This document shows positions 23,717-31,184 of a DNA stretch of 37,859 bases, in pieces. The DNA comes from Actinomycetes bacterium. GTDB lineage: Bacteria; Actinomycetota; Actinomycetes; Nanopelagicales; Nanopelagicaceae. The stretch is taken from assembly GCA_025355305.1 (NCBI GenBank), contig JANXZW010000008.1, positions 1 through 37,859 on the forward strand. Direction: 5' to 3'. How positions within the stretch are numbered: position 1 is the stretch's first letter; each line of letters opens with the position of its first letter. The position numbers and the translations under genes are program-made. The notes beneath the pieces were generated by a model that was not told the DNA's origin, searched no databases, and saw nothing but the letters and a program-made list of their open reading frames with translations.

Positions 23717-24652
23717 TCAGTCCAGGGTCACATATGCGGGGCTGGCGTAATAACCGTCCCTCATCTTCATCCGTTGTAGCAACAAATCGTTGAGCAACGC
23801 ACTTGCTCCTATCCGGAAGAGTCGAGGACTCAACCATTCGGGTCCAGCTACCTCGTTGACCAAAACCAACTGCTTGATGGCATCCTTTGTTGTGCGAATT
23901 CCACCAGCTGGTTTTACGCCGATTCGAGTTTGAGTCATGGAGTAGTAATCGCGAACTGCCTCCAGCATTACATAAACCACCGGTGCGCTCGCCGCTGGAA
24001 CTACCTTTCCAGTACTCGTCTTGATGAAATCTGCGCCGGCCAGCATCGCAAGATAAGAAGCCTTTCGGACATTGTCTAGAGTTACCAACTCCCCAGTTTC
24101 CAGGATCACTTTGAGGTGCGCCTTATCTCCGCAGAGCTCCTTTATCTTCACAATCTCAGCAAAAACCTCGCCGTAACGACCTGACAAGAATGCCCCACGA
24201 TCAATGACCATATCTATCTCGGCAGCGCCTGCATTAATGGCATCCATAGTGTCTTGCGCCTTAACTGCGTAGGAGGCACGACCCGACGGAAAAGCGGTGG
24301 CAACGGCGGCGACAGGAATTGAACTCCCGCCGATCTGATCAAGTGTTCTTCGAGCAACCCCCACCATATCGTTGTAAACGCAAACGGCGCCCACTGAAGG
24401 AATTGAAAGATCGGTAGCATCGGGTCGGACCGCTTTGGCGCAAATAGCGCGTACCTTGCCTGGGGTGTCGGCGCCCTCGAGGGTTGTTAAATCCATCATG
24501 GAGATAGCCATATCAATCGCCCAAGCCTTACTGGTGGTCTTGATGCTACGGGTTCCCAACATCGCCGCCCGAGCGTGTACGCCGACCTCATCTACTTGGG
24601 GTAACGTCTTAAGGAAGGACTTGAGTGAGCCTTCAGATGCATCAATGATCAT
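23717..24652 (-). CDS. deoC: Deoxyribose-phosphate aldolase
   Basis: A 311-aa aldolase cleaving deoxyribose-5-phosphate to glyceraldehyde-3-phosphate and acetaldehyde. The Schiff-base Lys is in FIKTSTGK (Lys211) and the second active-site Lys in VKPAGGIRT (Lys247). SVGAVCVYNDMV and AFPSGRASYAVK are family segments. It is longer than E. coli DeoC (259 aa) because of an N-terminal extension of about 45 residues. The ATG overlaps the upstream mutase stop by 4 nt (ATGA), and the aldehyde dehydrogenase follows, so substrate supply and product removal are encoded together. Confidence 0.96.
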   Translation of the reverse strand: MIIDASEGSLKSFLKTLPQVDEVGVHARAAMLGTRSIKTTSKAWAIDMAISMMDLTTLEGADTPGKVRAICAKAVRPDATDLSIPSVGAVCVYNDMVGVARRTLDQIGGSSIPVAAVATAFPSGRASYAVKAQDTMDAINAGAAEIDMVIDRGAFLSGRYGEVFAEIVKIKELCGDKAHLKVILETGELVTLDNVRKASYLAMLAGADFIKTSTGKVVPAASAPVVYVMLEAVRDYYSMTQTRIGVKPAGGIRTTKDAIKQLVLVNEVAGPEWLSPRLFRIGASALLNDLLLQRMKMRDGYYASPAYVTLD

Positions 24653-26286
24653 GCAAAGTACCCGCGGAGTACAGGCGAGAGCTGGGCAACAATCCGATCG
24701 GCTTTCACCCGGTCTTCAAGAGAATCCGAAGGAGAGACCACTTCGATATAACACTTTACTTTGGGCTCGGTCCCGCTTGGCCTAATAATTACACGAACAT
24801 CATTCGCTAAATAGAAACGCAATCCATCTGTAGGTGGAAGCGCACCATCCGGGCGCATGAGATCATCAAAACGGATTACTCCAAGTCCGGCAATCTCTGT
24901 GGGTTGCGAAGAGCGAATTGCGTTGAGGACCCGACCAATATTTGAAAGATCTTGCACCCGAATTGAGATCTGTACCGTCTTGTGGAAGCCATAGAGGGCA
25001 TTAATCTTCTTGAGGTATTCGGCGATATTCGAACCTTGTTCCTTCAATTCGCCAGCGATGCGAGCCAACATGATCGCCGCGGAAACGCCATCTTTGTCAT
25101 TGACAGTCTGCGGATCCACCGAATAACCAATCGCTTCTTCGTAGCCAAAACCAAGGTTTTCGAGCTTTGCCAGCCACTTAAATCCTGTGAGGGTCTCGTG
25201 GAACTCAATGCCATGACGTTTGGCAATCTTGCTCAAAATTGAGGAGGAGACAATGGAGTTTGCAAAGCAACGCTCGCGGTAACGCTCAGGCATGGAGCTA
25301 GCGAGGTATTCGCCAAATAAAGAGCCGAGCTCATCGCCGGTAAGCATGCGCCAAGTACCGCCGTCGTTTATCGCCGCTGCACACCGATCCGCATCTGGAT
25401 CATTTGCTATAACCACATCGCCATCGTTTGCACGGGCAACTTCGAGCGAGAGATCTATCGCGCCGGGCTCTTCAGGATTAGGAAATGCCACCGTCGGAAA
25501 ATCAGGATCAGGCGCTGTTTGCGCCGTGACCAGAATTGGTGCGGCGAAGCCGGCCTGCGCAAAAACCTTCTCCACCGTCTCGGTTCCAACACCGTGCATC
25601 GCGGTATAGACCGCCTGCACTTGGTAGCGGTTTGGGGCGATTAAGGCGGTACGAGCAACATAGCGATTTAAAACATCATCGTTGAGAATGCTCCATTCAC
25701 TTTTTCGTAGGAGTTCATGATTTTGCTTCGCGATCTGTGCTGAGATTGCCTCATCTGCGGGAGAGACAATCTGCGAGGCGTTGTAATTAATCCCGTCTAC
25801 TACTCCCCCGAGGTAAACCTTGTAGCCATTGTCTTGCGGCGGGTTATGGCTGGCTGTGACCATGATTCCGCAATCCACTTGGAGGTCGCGCACAGCGTAG
25901 GCGAGCACGGGGGTGGGTAGGGGTCGTGGAAGGAGAAAAACTTCCATTCCCGCGCCACTAAAAATAGCAGCGCTCTCAAAGGTGAAATCCTCAGAGCCAT
26001 GTCGAGCATCGCGACCGATGACAACGGAGTTCAATCCGCGCTCTCTCATGTAGGCAGCGATGCCGGCTGCCGCCCGCGCAACTACCGCTCGATTCATCCG
26101 AGAGGGACCCGGGCCGATAGGGCCGCGAAGACCCGCCGTTCCAAATTGGAGGAAACCAGCGAATGCGGCGCGTAACTCGTTTTCGTTATCCGTAGCTAGC
26201 CACTCTTGAAGCAGCGCAGCTGTCTTAGGATCTGGATCGAGCGCGATCCACTCTTCAACCTCGGCACGGAGCTCTGAGGTGATCAT
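24649..26286 (-). CDS. Phospho-sugar mutase (PGM2/PgcA type), probable phosphopentomutase
   Basis: A 545-aa alpha-D-phosphohexomutase-superfamily enzyme. Visible: FGTAGLRGPIGPGPSRMNR, the phosphoserine loop TASHNPPQDNGYKVY, the magnesium loop NDPDADRCA, the sugar-specificity region YEEAIGYSVDP, and the phosphate-binding RPSGTEPKVKCY. The subfamily includes phosphoglucomutases and human PGM2, a phosphopentomutase. Because it lies between pnp and deoC with 4-nt overlaps on both sides, and no deoB is in the window, conversion of (deoxy)ribose-1-phosphate to the 5-phosphate is the likely role. Glucose-1-phosphate activity cannot be excluded. Confidence 0.92.
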   Translation of the reverse strand: MITSELRAEVEEWIALDPDPKTAALLQEWLATDNENELRAAFAGFLQFGTAGLRGPIGPGPSRMNRAVVARAAAGIAAYMRERGLNSVVIGRDARHGSEDFTFESAAIFSGAGMEVFLLPRPLPTPVLAYAVRDLQVDCGIMVTASHNPPQDNGYKVYLGGVVDGINYNASQIVSPADEAISAQIAKQNHELLRKSEWSILNDDVLNRYVARTALIAPNRYQVQAVYTAMHGVGTETVEKVFAQAGFAAPILVTAQTAPDPDFPTVAFPNPEEPGAIDLSLEVARANDGDVVIANDPDADRCAAAINDGGTWRMLTGDELGSLFGEYLASSMPERYRERCFANSIVSSSILSKIAKRHGIEFHETLTGFKWLAKLENLGFGYEEAIGYSVDPQTVNDKDGVSAAIMLARIAGELKEQGSNIAEYLKKINALYGFHKTVQISIRVQDLSNIGRVLNAIRSSQPTEIAGLGVIRFDDLMRPDGALPPTDGLRFYLANDVRVIIRPSGTEPKVKCYIEVVSPSDSLEDRVKADRIVAQLSPVLRGYFA

Positions 26287-27101
26287 AATTTGTGCAACAC
26301 CTTTCTCAAAAGCTCTCCCATTTTGCCTGCAGCCGCTTTACCTGCAGCCATAACCTCTTCGTGACTTAACTTCTCTCCCGTGATTCCCGCCGCTGCATTG
26401 GAAACCAGTGACACACCCACGACCTCAGCGCCAAGTGCATGCGCTGCAATTGCTTCAGGAACAGTCGACATTCCAACTAAGTCACCTCCGAGGAGGCGAA
26501 TCATGTTGATTTCAGCTGGCGTCTCATAGGAAGGCCCGCGCCAATGCGCATACACACCCTCGGCAAGTGCAGGATCTTCCGCTCGCAAGATTGCGCGAAT
26601 GCGCTTGCTATAAAGATCGGTGAGATCAACAAAATCTGCACCGATCAGCGGGCTAACCGCGGTGAGAGAGATGTGGTCTTTAATTAAAACTGGTTGGCCT
26701 ACCGCATAGTCGCGATTGATCCCACCGCAGGCATTTGTTAGAACAACAACCTTGCAACCAGCCTTGACAGCGGTTCGAACTCCATGGACAACCGGCTCGA
26801 CCCCCTTTCCCTCATACAAATGGGTTCGCCCCAAAAATACTAAGGTGCGGATCGTCCCCTTTGGACCTTCGAGGTCGTACGAGCGAACCTTGCCGCCATG
26901 TCCAAATACTGTGGGAGCTGGAAAGCCCGGCAGATCGGTCGCCTCAAATTCATGAGTGGGGACCCCTAGGGCATCTGCAGCGGAAACCCAGCCTGACCCC
27001 ATGACAAGAGCTACATCATGGCGCTCTTTTCCAGTCAAGCGGACCAGTTCAGCGGCAGCTACTACTGCCGTGCCGAGTGGATCAGAATATAAATCGCTCA
27101 T
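26283..27101 (-). CDS. Purine nucleoside phosphorylase (trimeric type)
   Basis: A 272-aa enzyme splitting inosine and guanosine with phosphate into base and (deoxy)ribose-1-phosphate. Motifs: LVMGSGW, FLGRTHLYEG, TNACGGIN, the purine-site RGPSYETPAEI, VGMSTVPE and VSNAAAG. Length and motifs match the mammalian-like trimeric class. It heads the minus-strand operon pnp-mutase-deoC-aldehyde dehydrogenases. No Shine-Dalgarno is seen, but TAAGTT lies 6 nt before the ATG. It uses the products of the adenosine deaminase encoded on the other strand. Confidence 0.96.
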   Translation of the reverse strand: MSDLYSDPLGTAVVAAAELVRLTGKERHDVALVMGSGWVSAADALGVPTHEFEATDLPGFPAPTVFGHGGKVRSYDLEGPKGTIRTLVFLGRTHLYEGKGVEPVVHGVRTAVKAGCKVVVLTNACGGINRDYAVGQPVLIKDHISLTAVSPLIGADFVDLTDLYSKRIRAILRAEDPALAEGVYAHWRGPSYETPAEINMIRLLGGDLVGMSTVPEAIAAHALGAEVVGVSLVSNAAAGITGEKLSHEEVMAAGKAAAGKMGELLRKVLHKL

Positions 27102-27107
27102 GGGAGA

Positions 27108-27113
27108 AACTTA
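27108..27113 (-). promoter_or_regulatory. Candidate -10 box for leaderless pnp operon
   Basis: TAAGTT on the minus strand is 6 nt before ATG 27101, and there is no ribosome site. Confidence 0.45.
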
Positions 27114-27191
27114 TCGGGAAGTGAGCGCCACAGGAACATCTTCCTTGCACACTTGTTTAATAGCGTAGGTGGCAGCCAATACATCGGTTGG

Positions 27192-28430
27192 TCATGGATA
27201 AAGACCCCGTAGTTTATGCGCTTCTGCAACTCTGCCAACTCCCAACATTAGTGCAGCCTCACGCCAGGTCGCACCCTTGTTGGTTGCGGTGGTTTCAACT
27301 TCGTTAAAGGCCCGCATCAGGATCTCCGAAAGGTTGGTCTTGACCTCTCCCGCGCTCCAGAAATAGTTCTGCTTATCTTGTACCCACTCGAAATAAGAAA
27401 CAATTACTCCACCTGAGTTGGCCAAAATATCTGGAACCACAAGGATTCCTTTATCGTGCAAGATGGCATCCCCACTGGGGGTCGTAGGCCCATTCGCGCC
27501 TTCGACGACAATCTTCGCTTTGACCTTATCCGCGGTCGCTTCCGTGATCGCATCCGCTAAGGCCGCTGGGATTAAGACATCGACATCGAGATGCAAGAGC
27601 TCCTCGTTGGTTAGGCGATCTGCGCCGGGTAGATCCAAATTCTTCTGGGTGAGGAAATGATCCCAAAGCGCCGTGACGCTTGGAAATCCAGTAACTCCAC
27701 CATTGACATCGCTTACGGCGATGACCTTCATGCCCATATTCTCGACGGCACGAGCCGCCCAATAGCCAACTTTGCCAAAGCCTTGAATCGCGACGCGAGC
27801 GCCCTCAATGGGGATACCTTTGACACGTAACGCCTCGCGCGTTGCGATAGCGACACCGTCACCTGTCGCTGAAGTGCGACCCAGGGAGCCTCCTAGGACA
27901 ATCGGTTTTCCGGTAACAACGCCGGGTACAGAGAAGCCTGCATTGACCGAGTAGGTATCCATCATCCATGCCATATTGCGCTCATCAGTTCCTACATCGG
28001 GGGCAGGAATATCGCGCTCTGGCCCAATAATTGGCAGGATTTCTGAGGTATAGCGACGAGTCAGCCGCTCATTCTCTCGTAGTGAGAGTGTTCCTGGGTC
28101 GATTGCGATTCCACCTTTGGCACCTCCATAGGGAAGATTGGTAAGCGCACACTTCCACGTCATCAACATCGCGAGCGCGATCGTCTCATCAAGATCGATA
28201 TCAGGGTGGTATCGCACACCACCCTTGGAAGGGCCGCGTGTAGTGGAATACTGCACGCGGTAACCGTCGTACATCTCGACTTCACCGTTATCGCGTCGTA
28301 GCGGGACCGCAACCTGTAACACCCGGCGGGGGGTTGAAAGCGTCTGCCAATCACTCTCTGAGAGGCCAAGTTGATCGATTGCGCCTCTAAGTTGTGAGAG
28401 CGCGGTGGCAAGCGGTGACTCCATTGTCAT
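27192..28430 (-). CDS. gdhA: Glutamate dehydrogenase
   Basis: A 412-aa hexameric-type enzyme interconverting glutamate and 2-oxoglutarate plus ammonia. Signatures: TRGPSKGGVRYHPD, the substrate-binding MTWKCALTNLPYGGAKGGI with catalytic Lys, IPAPDVGTDERNM, the dinucleotide fold IQGFGKVG, and a late NSGGVIVSYFEW; the C-terminus is the common HKLRGLYP. Cofactor preference is not clear. Of three in-frame ATGs (28436, 28430, 28424) I take the second, since TACTCT lies 7 nt upstream and no ribosome site is visible; the first is possible. The family also contains leucine dehydrogenases, but the motifs favour glutamate. It may recycle nitrogen from nucleoside deamination. Confidence 0.95.
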   Translation of the reverse strand: MTMESPLATALSQLRGAIDQLGLSESDWQTLSTPRRVLQVAVPLRRDNGEVEMYDGYRVQYSTTRGPSKGGVRYHPDIDLDETIALAMLMTWKCALTNLPYGGAKGGIAIDPGTLSLRENERLTRRYTSEILPIIGPERDIPAPDVGTDERNMAWMMDTYSVNAGFSVPGVVTGKPIVLGGSLGRTSATGDGVAIATREALRVKGIPIEGARVAIQGFGKVGYWAARAVENMGMKVIAVSDVNGGVTGFPSVTALWDHFLTQKNLDLPGADRLTNEELLHLDVDVLIPAALADAITEATADKVKAKIVVEGANGPTTPSGDAILHDKGILVVPDILANSGGVIVSYFEWVQDKQNYFWSAGEVKTNLSEILMRAFNEVETTATNKGATWREAALMLGVGRVAEAHKLRGLYP

Positions 28431-28437
28431 ACCCATA

Positions 28438-28443
28438 AGAGTA
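28438..28443 (-). promoter_or_regulatory. Candidate -10 box for glutamate dehydrogenase
   Basis: TACTCT on the minus strand, 7 nt before the second in-frame ATG (28430). It would make that codon the leaderless start. Confidence 0.35.
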
Positions 28444-28461
28444 ACGAAATCACTACACCAC

Positions 28462-28477
28462 TTCTAGTGTTCTAGTG
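28462..28477. repeat. Tandem 8-bp repeat upstream of glutamate dehydrogenase
   Basis: TTCTAGTG occurs twice head to tail. It covers the stop codon of the FrnE-type gene (28472-28474) and lies about 20-35 nt upstream of the candidate -10 of the glutamate dehydrogenase. The first copy also forms the palindrome-like CACTTCTAGTG. A regulator site is possible. Confidence 0.5.
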
Positions 28478-29119
28478 TGTCGCCGCCTCCTTCTCATCTC
28501 TCCAAGCACTCTCGAGTGTGCTGATAAAGGCTCCGAGCGGTTGTGCTCCAGAGACTCCATATTTCATATTGAAAACGAAGAAAGGAACACCACTCGCGCC
28601 TAGTTCTCCAGCTAAATTTCGATCGGCAACGACTTCATCTGTAAAAAGATCTGAAGTCAAGAGCTCATCAGCCTTATCTGCATCGATGCCAACGCCAACA
28701 GCAGCCGACACTAAATCCAAGTGAGAGAAGATGGAAATTGATTTTTCAAAGTAATTGGAGAAGAGCGCTTCGAGCAGCTCATCCTGCTTTCCAATCTTTG
28801 CCGACCAGAGCAGTAGGCGATGAGCATCAAAGGTATTTCCAGTAAGCGTGTGATTCAGGTCGTAGCAAAGTCCTTCTCCATCAGCTACTGCACAGACCTT
28901 CGCTTGCATCAGGGTGACCTGATCTTCGGAGGTCTGAAATTTTTCTGCAAGATAGGTCTTGGTTGGTCTGGTCTCTCGAAGGTCTGGCTGCAGTTGATAG
29001 GCGCGATGGCGGATTGTGACTTGCTCCCGGTCTGGGAAATTTTGTAGGGCCTTTTCGAGGCGTCTCTTTCCGATAAAACACCAAGGGCAGAGAACATCGG
29101 CCCAGACATCAATAACCAT
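28472..29119 (-). CDS. FrnE/DsbA-family thioredoxin-fold oxidoreductase
   Basis: A 215-aa cytoplasmic thioredoxin-fold protein. The active-site Cys-Pro-Trp-Cys is at residues 11-14, just after the first strand (MVIDVWADVL). IRHRAYQLQPDL, ANEGL-like ADGEGL, GNTFDAHRLLLW and the cis-Pro region GASGVPFFVFN are typical of FrnE proteins. No signal peptide is present. FrnE relatives act as disulfide isomerases or in oxidative-stress tolerance; some are labelled 2-hydroxychromene isomerase-like. The ATG has no ribosome site but has TAGGCT exactly 6 nt upstream. It lies upstream of the glutamate dehydrogenase on the same strand. Confidence 0.93.
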   Translation of the reverse strand: MVIDVWADVLCPWCFIGKRRLEKALQNFPDREQVTIRHRAYQLQPDLRETRPTKTYLAEKFQTSEDQVTLMQAKVCAVADGEGLCYDLNHTLTGNTFDAHRLLLWSAKIGKQDELLEALFSNYFEKSISIFSHLDLVSAAVGVGIDADKADELLTSDLFTDEVVADRNLAGELGASGVPFFVFNMKYGVSGAQPLGAFISTLESAWRDEKEAATH

Positions 29120-29125
29120 AGATAT

Positions 29126-29131
29126 AGCCTA
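29126..29131 (-). promoter_or_regulatory. Candidate -10 box for leaderless frnE-like gene
   Basis: TAGGCT on the minus strand lies 6 nt before ATG 29119. The divergent gap 29132-29323 is otherwise without recognisable elements. Confidence 0.5.
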
Positions 29132-29323
29132 TGCCCACCATTTCCAACGTCGGCTGAGAGGAGAGGCCGCTGTCAACAACAGAGCCAAAATTATGAACTC
29201 CCACCCAATCTTTCCCAAGTGATGAGGATAACAATTTTCAACTTACCCCATTGCTTCGGTGGAATTGAGGGCTGGCACCGAATTATTAATCTTAAATGCG
29301 CCTGTAATTCAGCGCTTGCCTCC

Positions 29324-29329
29324 TACGAT
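29324..29329 (+). promoter_or_regulatory. Candidate -10 box for the CoA-transferase-family gene
   Basis: TACGAT lies 5 nt before ATG 29335, and no ribosome site is visible. Confidence 0.45.
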
Positions 29330-29334
29330 TAAGC

Positions 29335-30564
29335 ATGCGAAGAATTTCACTTGACCAATTGAAGACAATATTAAAAGACCTTCCAGAGAATCCTCGAGTG
29401 GTTGTCTCAGGAAATTTTGCGATGCCAAAGGCTCTTATGTCGGCCTTTGATGTCGAAGTCCCAGAGTATCGCTTACATATGCTCAATGCTCAGATCGGAA
29501 TTCCAAAGCGCAAGGGCGTTACCTACGAATCCGCTTTCATTGGACCGGGAATGCGCAATTCTCCTGACCTAACCTATATTCCCAGTCGCTTGTCACTCCT
29601 GCCGGTGCTCATAAAGAGCCAGTTGAAACCCGATATCGTTTTGATTCACACCTCTCTCCCCCGCTTCGATACCGTCTCCCTCGGCACAGAAGTTAACATC
29701 CTGCCGGCCGCAATTGAAGCTGTCCGAGCCAATGGCGGGATCGTCATCGCCCAAGCCAATTCGCAGATGCCCTACACCTACGGTGATGCCCAGATCTATG
29801 AACACGAAATTGATTTCTTGCTGGAATCTGATGAAGCACTCACGGAACATAAAACTGGTGAGGTTTCTGCTATCGGTCGTGCGATCGGCGAGCGCATCGC
29901 GCCGATGATCAAAGATAACTCAACTTTGCAGATGGGGATTGGCGCCGTTCCAGATGCCACTCTTGAGCTTCTAAAGACGAGAAATGGAATGCGGATCTGG
30001 ACCGAAACCTTCAGTGATGGCGTTCTTAATATGGAAGAGGCAAACGCTCTGGACGAGGGCGTGCCGATCACCGCCTCCTTCGTCTTTGGCAGTACTCGGC
30101 TCTATGGGTGGCTCCATCTCAACCGTCGAGTCCGCATGTTCCGAACGGAGAAGACAAATGATCCCTTTCAGATTGGTAAGCAAGCGCGCATGACCTCGAT
30201 CAATGCCGCACTGCAGGTTGATTTATACGACCAGGCCAATGCTTCTCGTGTACGCGGCACGATTTACTCAGGGTTTGGTGGTTCCACTGATTTCATCACG
30301 GGTGCGTTGCACTCCACGGGGGGACAGTCATTTATGGCTCTACCTTCGTGGCATGCCAAGTCCGCTAGCTCCACAATAATTCCTTTGATCGACGGGGCCG
30401 TAACAAGTTTCCAACATTCGCACGTTGTAACGGAGCATGGCATCGCACGTTGTTTTGGGATGTCCGAACGAGAACAGGCAGAGAACCTGATCGCCTACGC
30501 CGCACACCCAGATGCCCGAGAAACCCTCACCAAAGCCGCCCAGTCAATGGGGTTGCTGAGCTAG
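29335..30564 (+). CDS. Acetyl-CoA hydrolase/transferase-family protein
   Basis: A 409-aa member of the AcCoA hydrolase/transferase family (4-hydroxybutyrate CoA-transferase, Ach1, Cat1 relatives). The GIGAVPDATL loop is followed by IWTETFSDGV with the probable catalytic Glu224, and then SGFGGSTDFITGALHSTGG and HVVTEHGIA, all typical. It moves CoA between acids or hydrolyses acyl-CoA. Given acetaldehyde oxidation to acetate by the nearby dehydrogenase, acetate activation is one idea, but substrate choice cannot be read from sequence. The start at ATG 29335 has TACGAT 5 nt upstream. Confidence 0.9.
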   Translation: MRRISLDQLKTILKDLPENPRVVVSGNFAMPKALMSAFDVEVPEYRLHMLNAQIGIPKRKGVTYESAFIGPGMRNSPDLTYIPSRLSLLPVLIKSQLKPDIVLIHTSLPRFDTVSLGTEVNILPAAIEAVRANGGIVIAQANSQMPYTYGDAQIYEHEIDFLLESDEALTEHKTGEVSAIGRAIGERIAPMIKDNSTLQMGIGAVPDATLELLKTRNGMRIWTETFSDGVLNMEEANALDEGVPITASFVFGSTRLYGWLHLNRRVRMFRTEKTNDPFQIGKQARMTSINAALQVDLYDQANASRVRGTIYSGFGGSTDFITGALHSTGGQSFMALPSWHAKSASSTIIPLIDGAVTSFQHSHVVTEHGIARCFGMSEREQAENLIAYAAHPDARETLTKAAQSMGLLS

Positions 30565-30607
30565 AACTATCTCACTACTGGATAAGCATTGACCAAGCGA
30601 AGATCCT

Positions 30608-31117
30608 TTGAGAACATTCCACATGCCAATTTCAATGCACCGCGCCTTGCGCCATATGTCCTGGGCCAATCAGAAGGTATACGCCGCTTTTGCCGCGCTC
30701 CCGAACGAAGCCCTTGATTCCTTCATAACTAACCCCGAGTGGAGCGCTCGCAAGATTTTGCAGCACATTGTCGCGGGTTCGGATTGGTACGTGTATTGCT
30801 TAGGAATCGCTCCCTGGAACGAAATACCGACCCCTATGTTGATCGCTGACCTCTCCGCCCTAGCCCAGACGCTAGAAATTTGCGATGCCAAGATCCTCAC
30901 CGCAGTGGATTTGGAGGATGAATTACTCTCTTTCACCGAAGGCGAAAGGGTACTCAAGGCAAATCGTTCAACACTCTTGGCTGAGGCTGTGCTGCATGCG
31001 ACCGAACATCGTGCGCAATTGATGGATGCCATTGAGTCAAAGGGATTTAGAGCTCTCAATTTAGACGAGATCGATTTGTGGAATTTCGAATATCTAGAAC
31101 GAACGAGTGGCAGTTAG
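30608..31117 (+). CDS. DinB-family protein
   Basis: A second DinB-like four-helix protein, 169 aa from the TTG at 30608. ATG 30623 or 30635 are also possible starts, and none has a strong ribosome site. Histidines expected for the metal site are in ARKILQHIVAGSDWYVYCLG and ATEHRAQLMDAIE. The N-terminal MHRALRHMSWANQKVYAAF is the usual first helix. It follows the CoA-transferase-family gene by 43 nt and is probably co-transcribed. The function of this subfamily is unknown. It is not a close copy of the DinB gene at 8987. Confidence 0.85.
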   Translation: MRTFHMPISMHRALRHMSWANQKVYAAFAALPNEALDSFITNPEWSARKILQHIVAGSDWYVYCLGIAPWNEIPTPMLIADLSALAQTLEICDAKILTAVDLEDELLSFTEGERVLKANRSTLLAEAVLHATEHRAQLMDAIESKGFRALNLDEIDLWNFEYLERTSGS

Positions 31118-31173
31118 TTGGAGGGAGAATGGTAACTATTTAAGGTATTGAGCGCTAAAATATCCTAAATAGG

Positions 31174-31179
31174 TAGAAT
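31174..31179 (+). promoter_or_regulatory. Candidate -10 box for leaderless FN3 protein gene
   Basis: TAGAAT lies 5 nt before GTG 31185, and no ribosome site is visible. Confidence 0.45.
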
Positions 31180-31184
31180 AAGGC

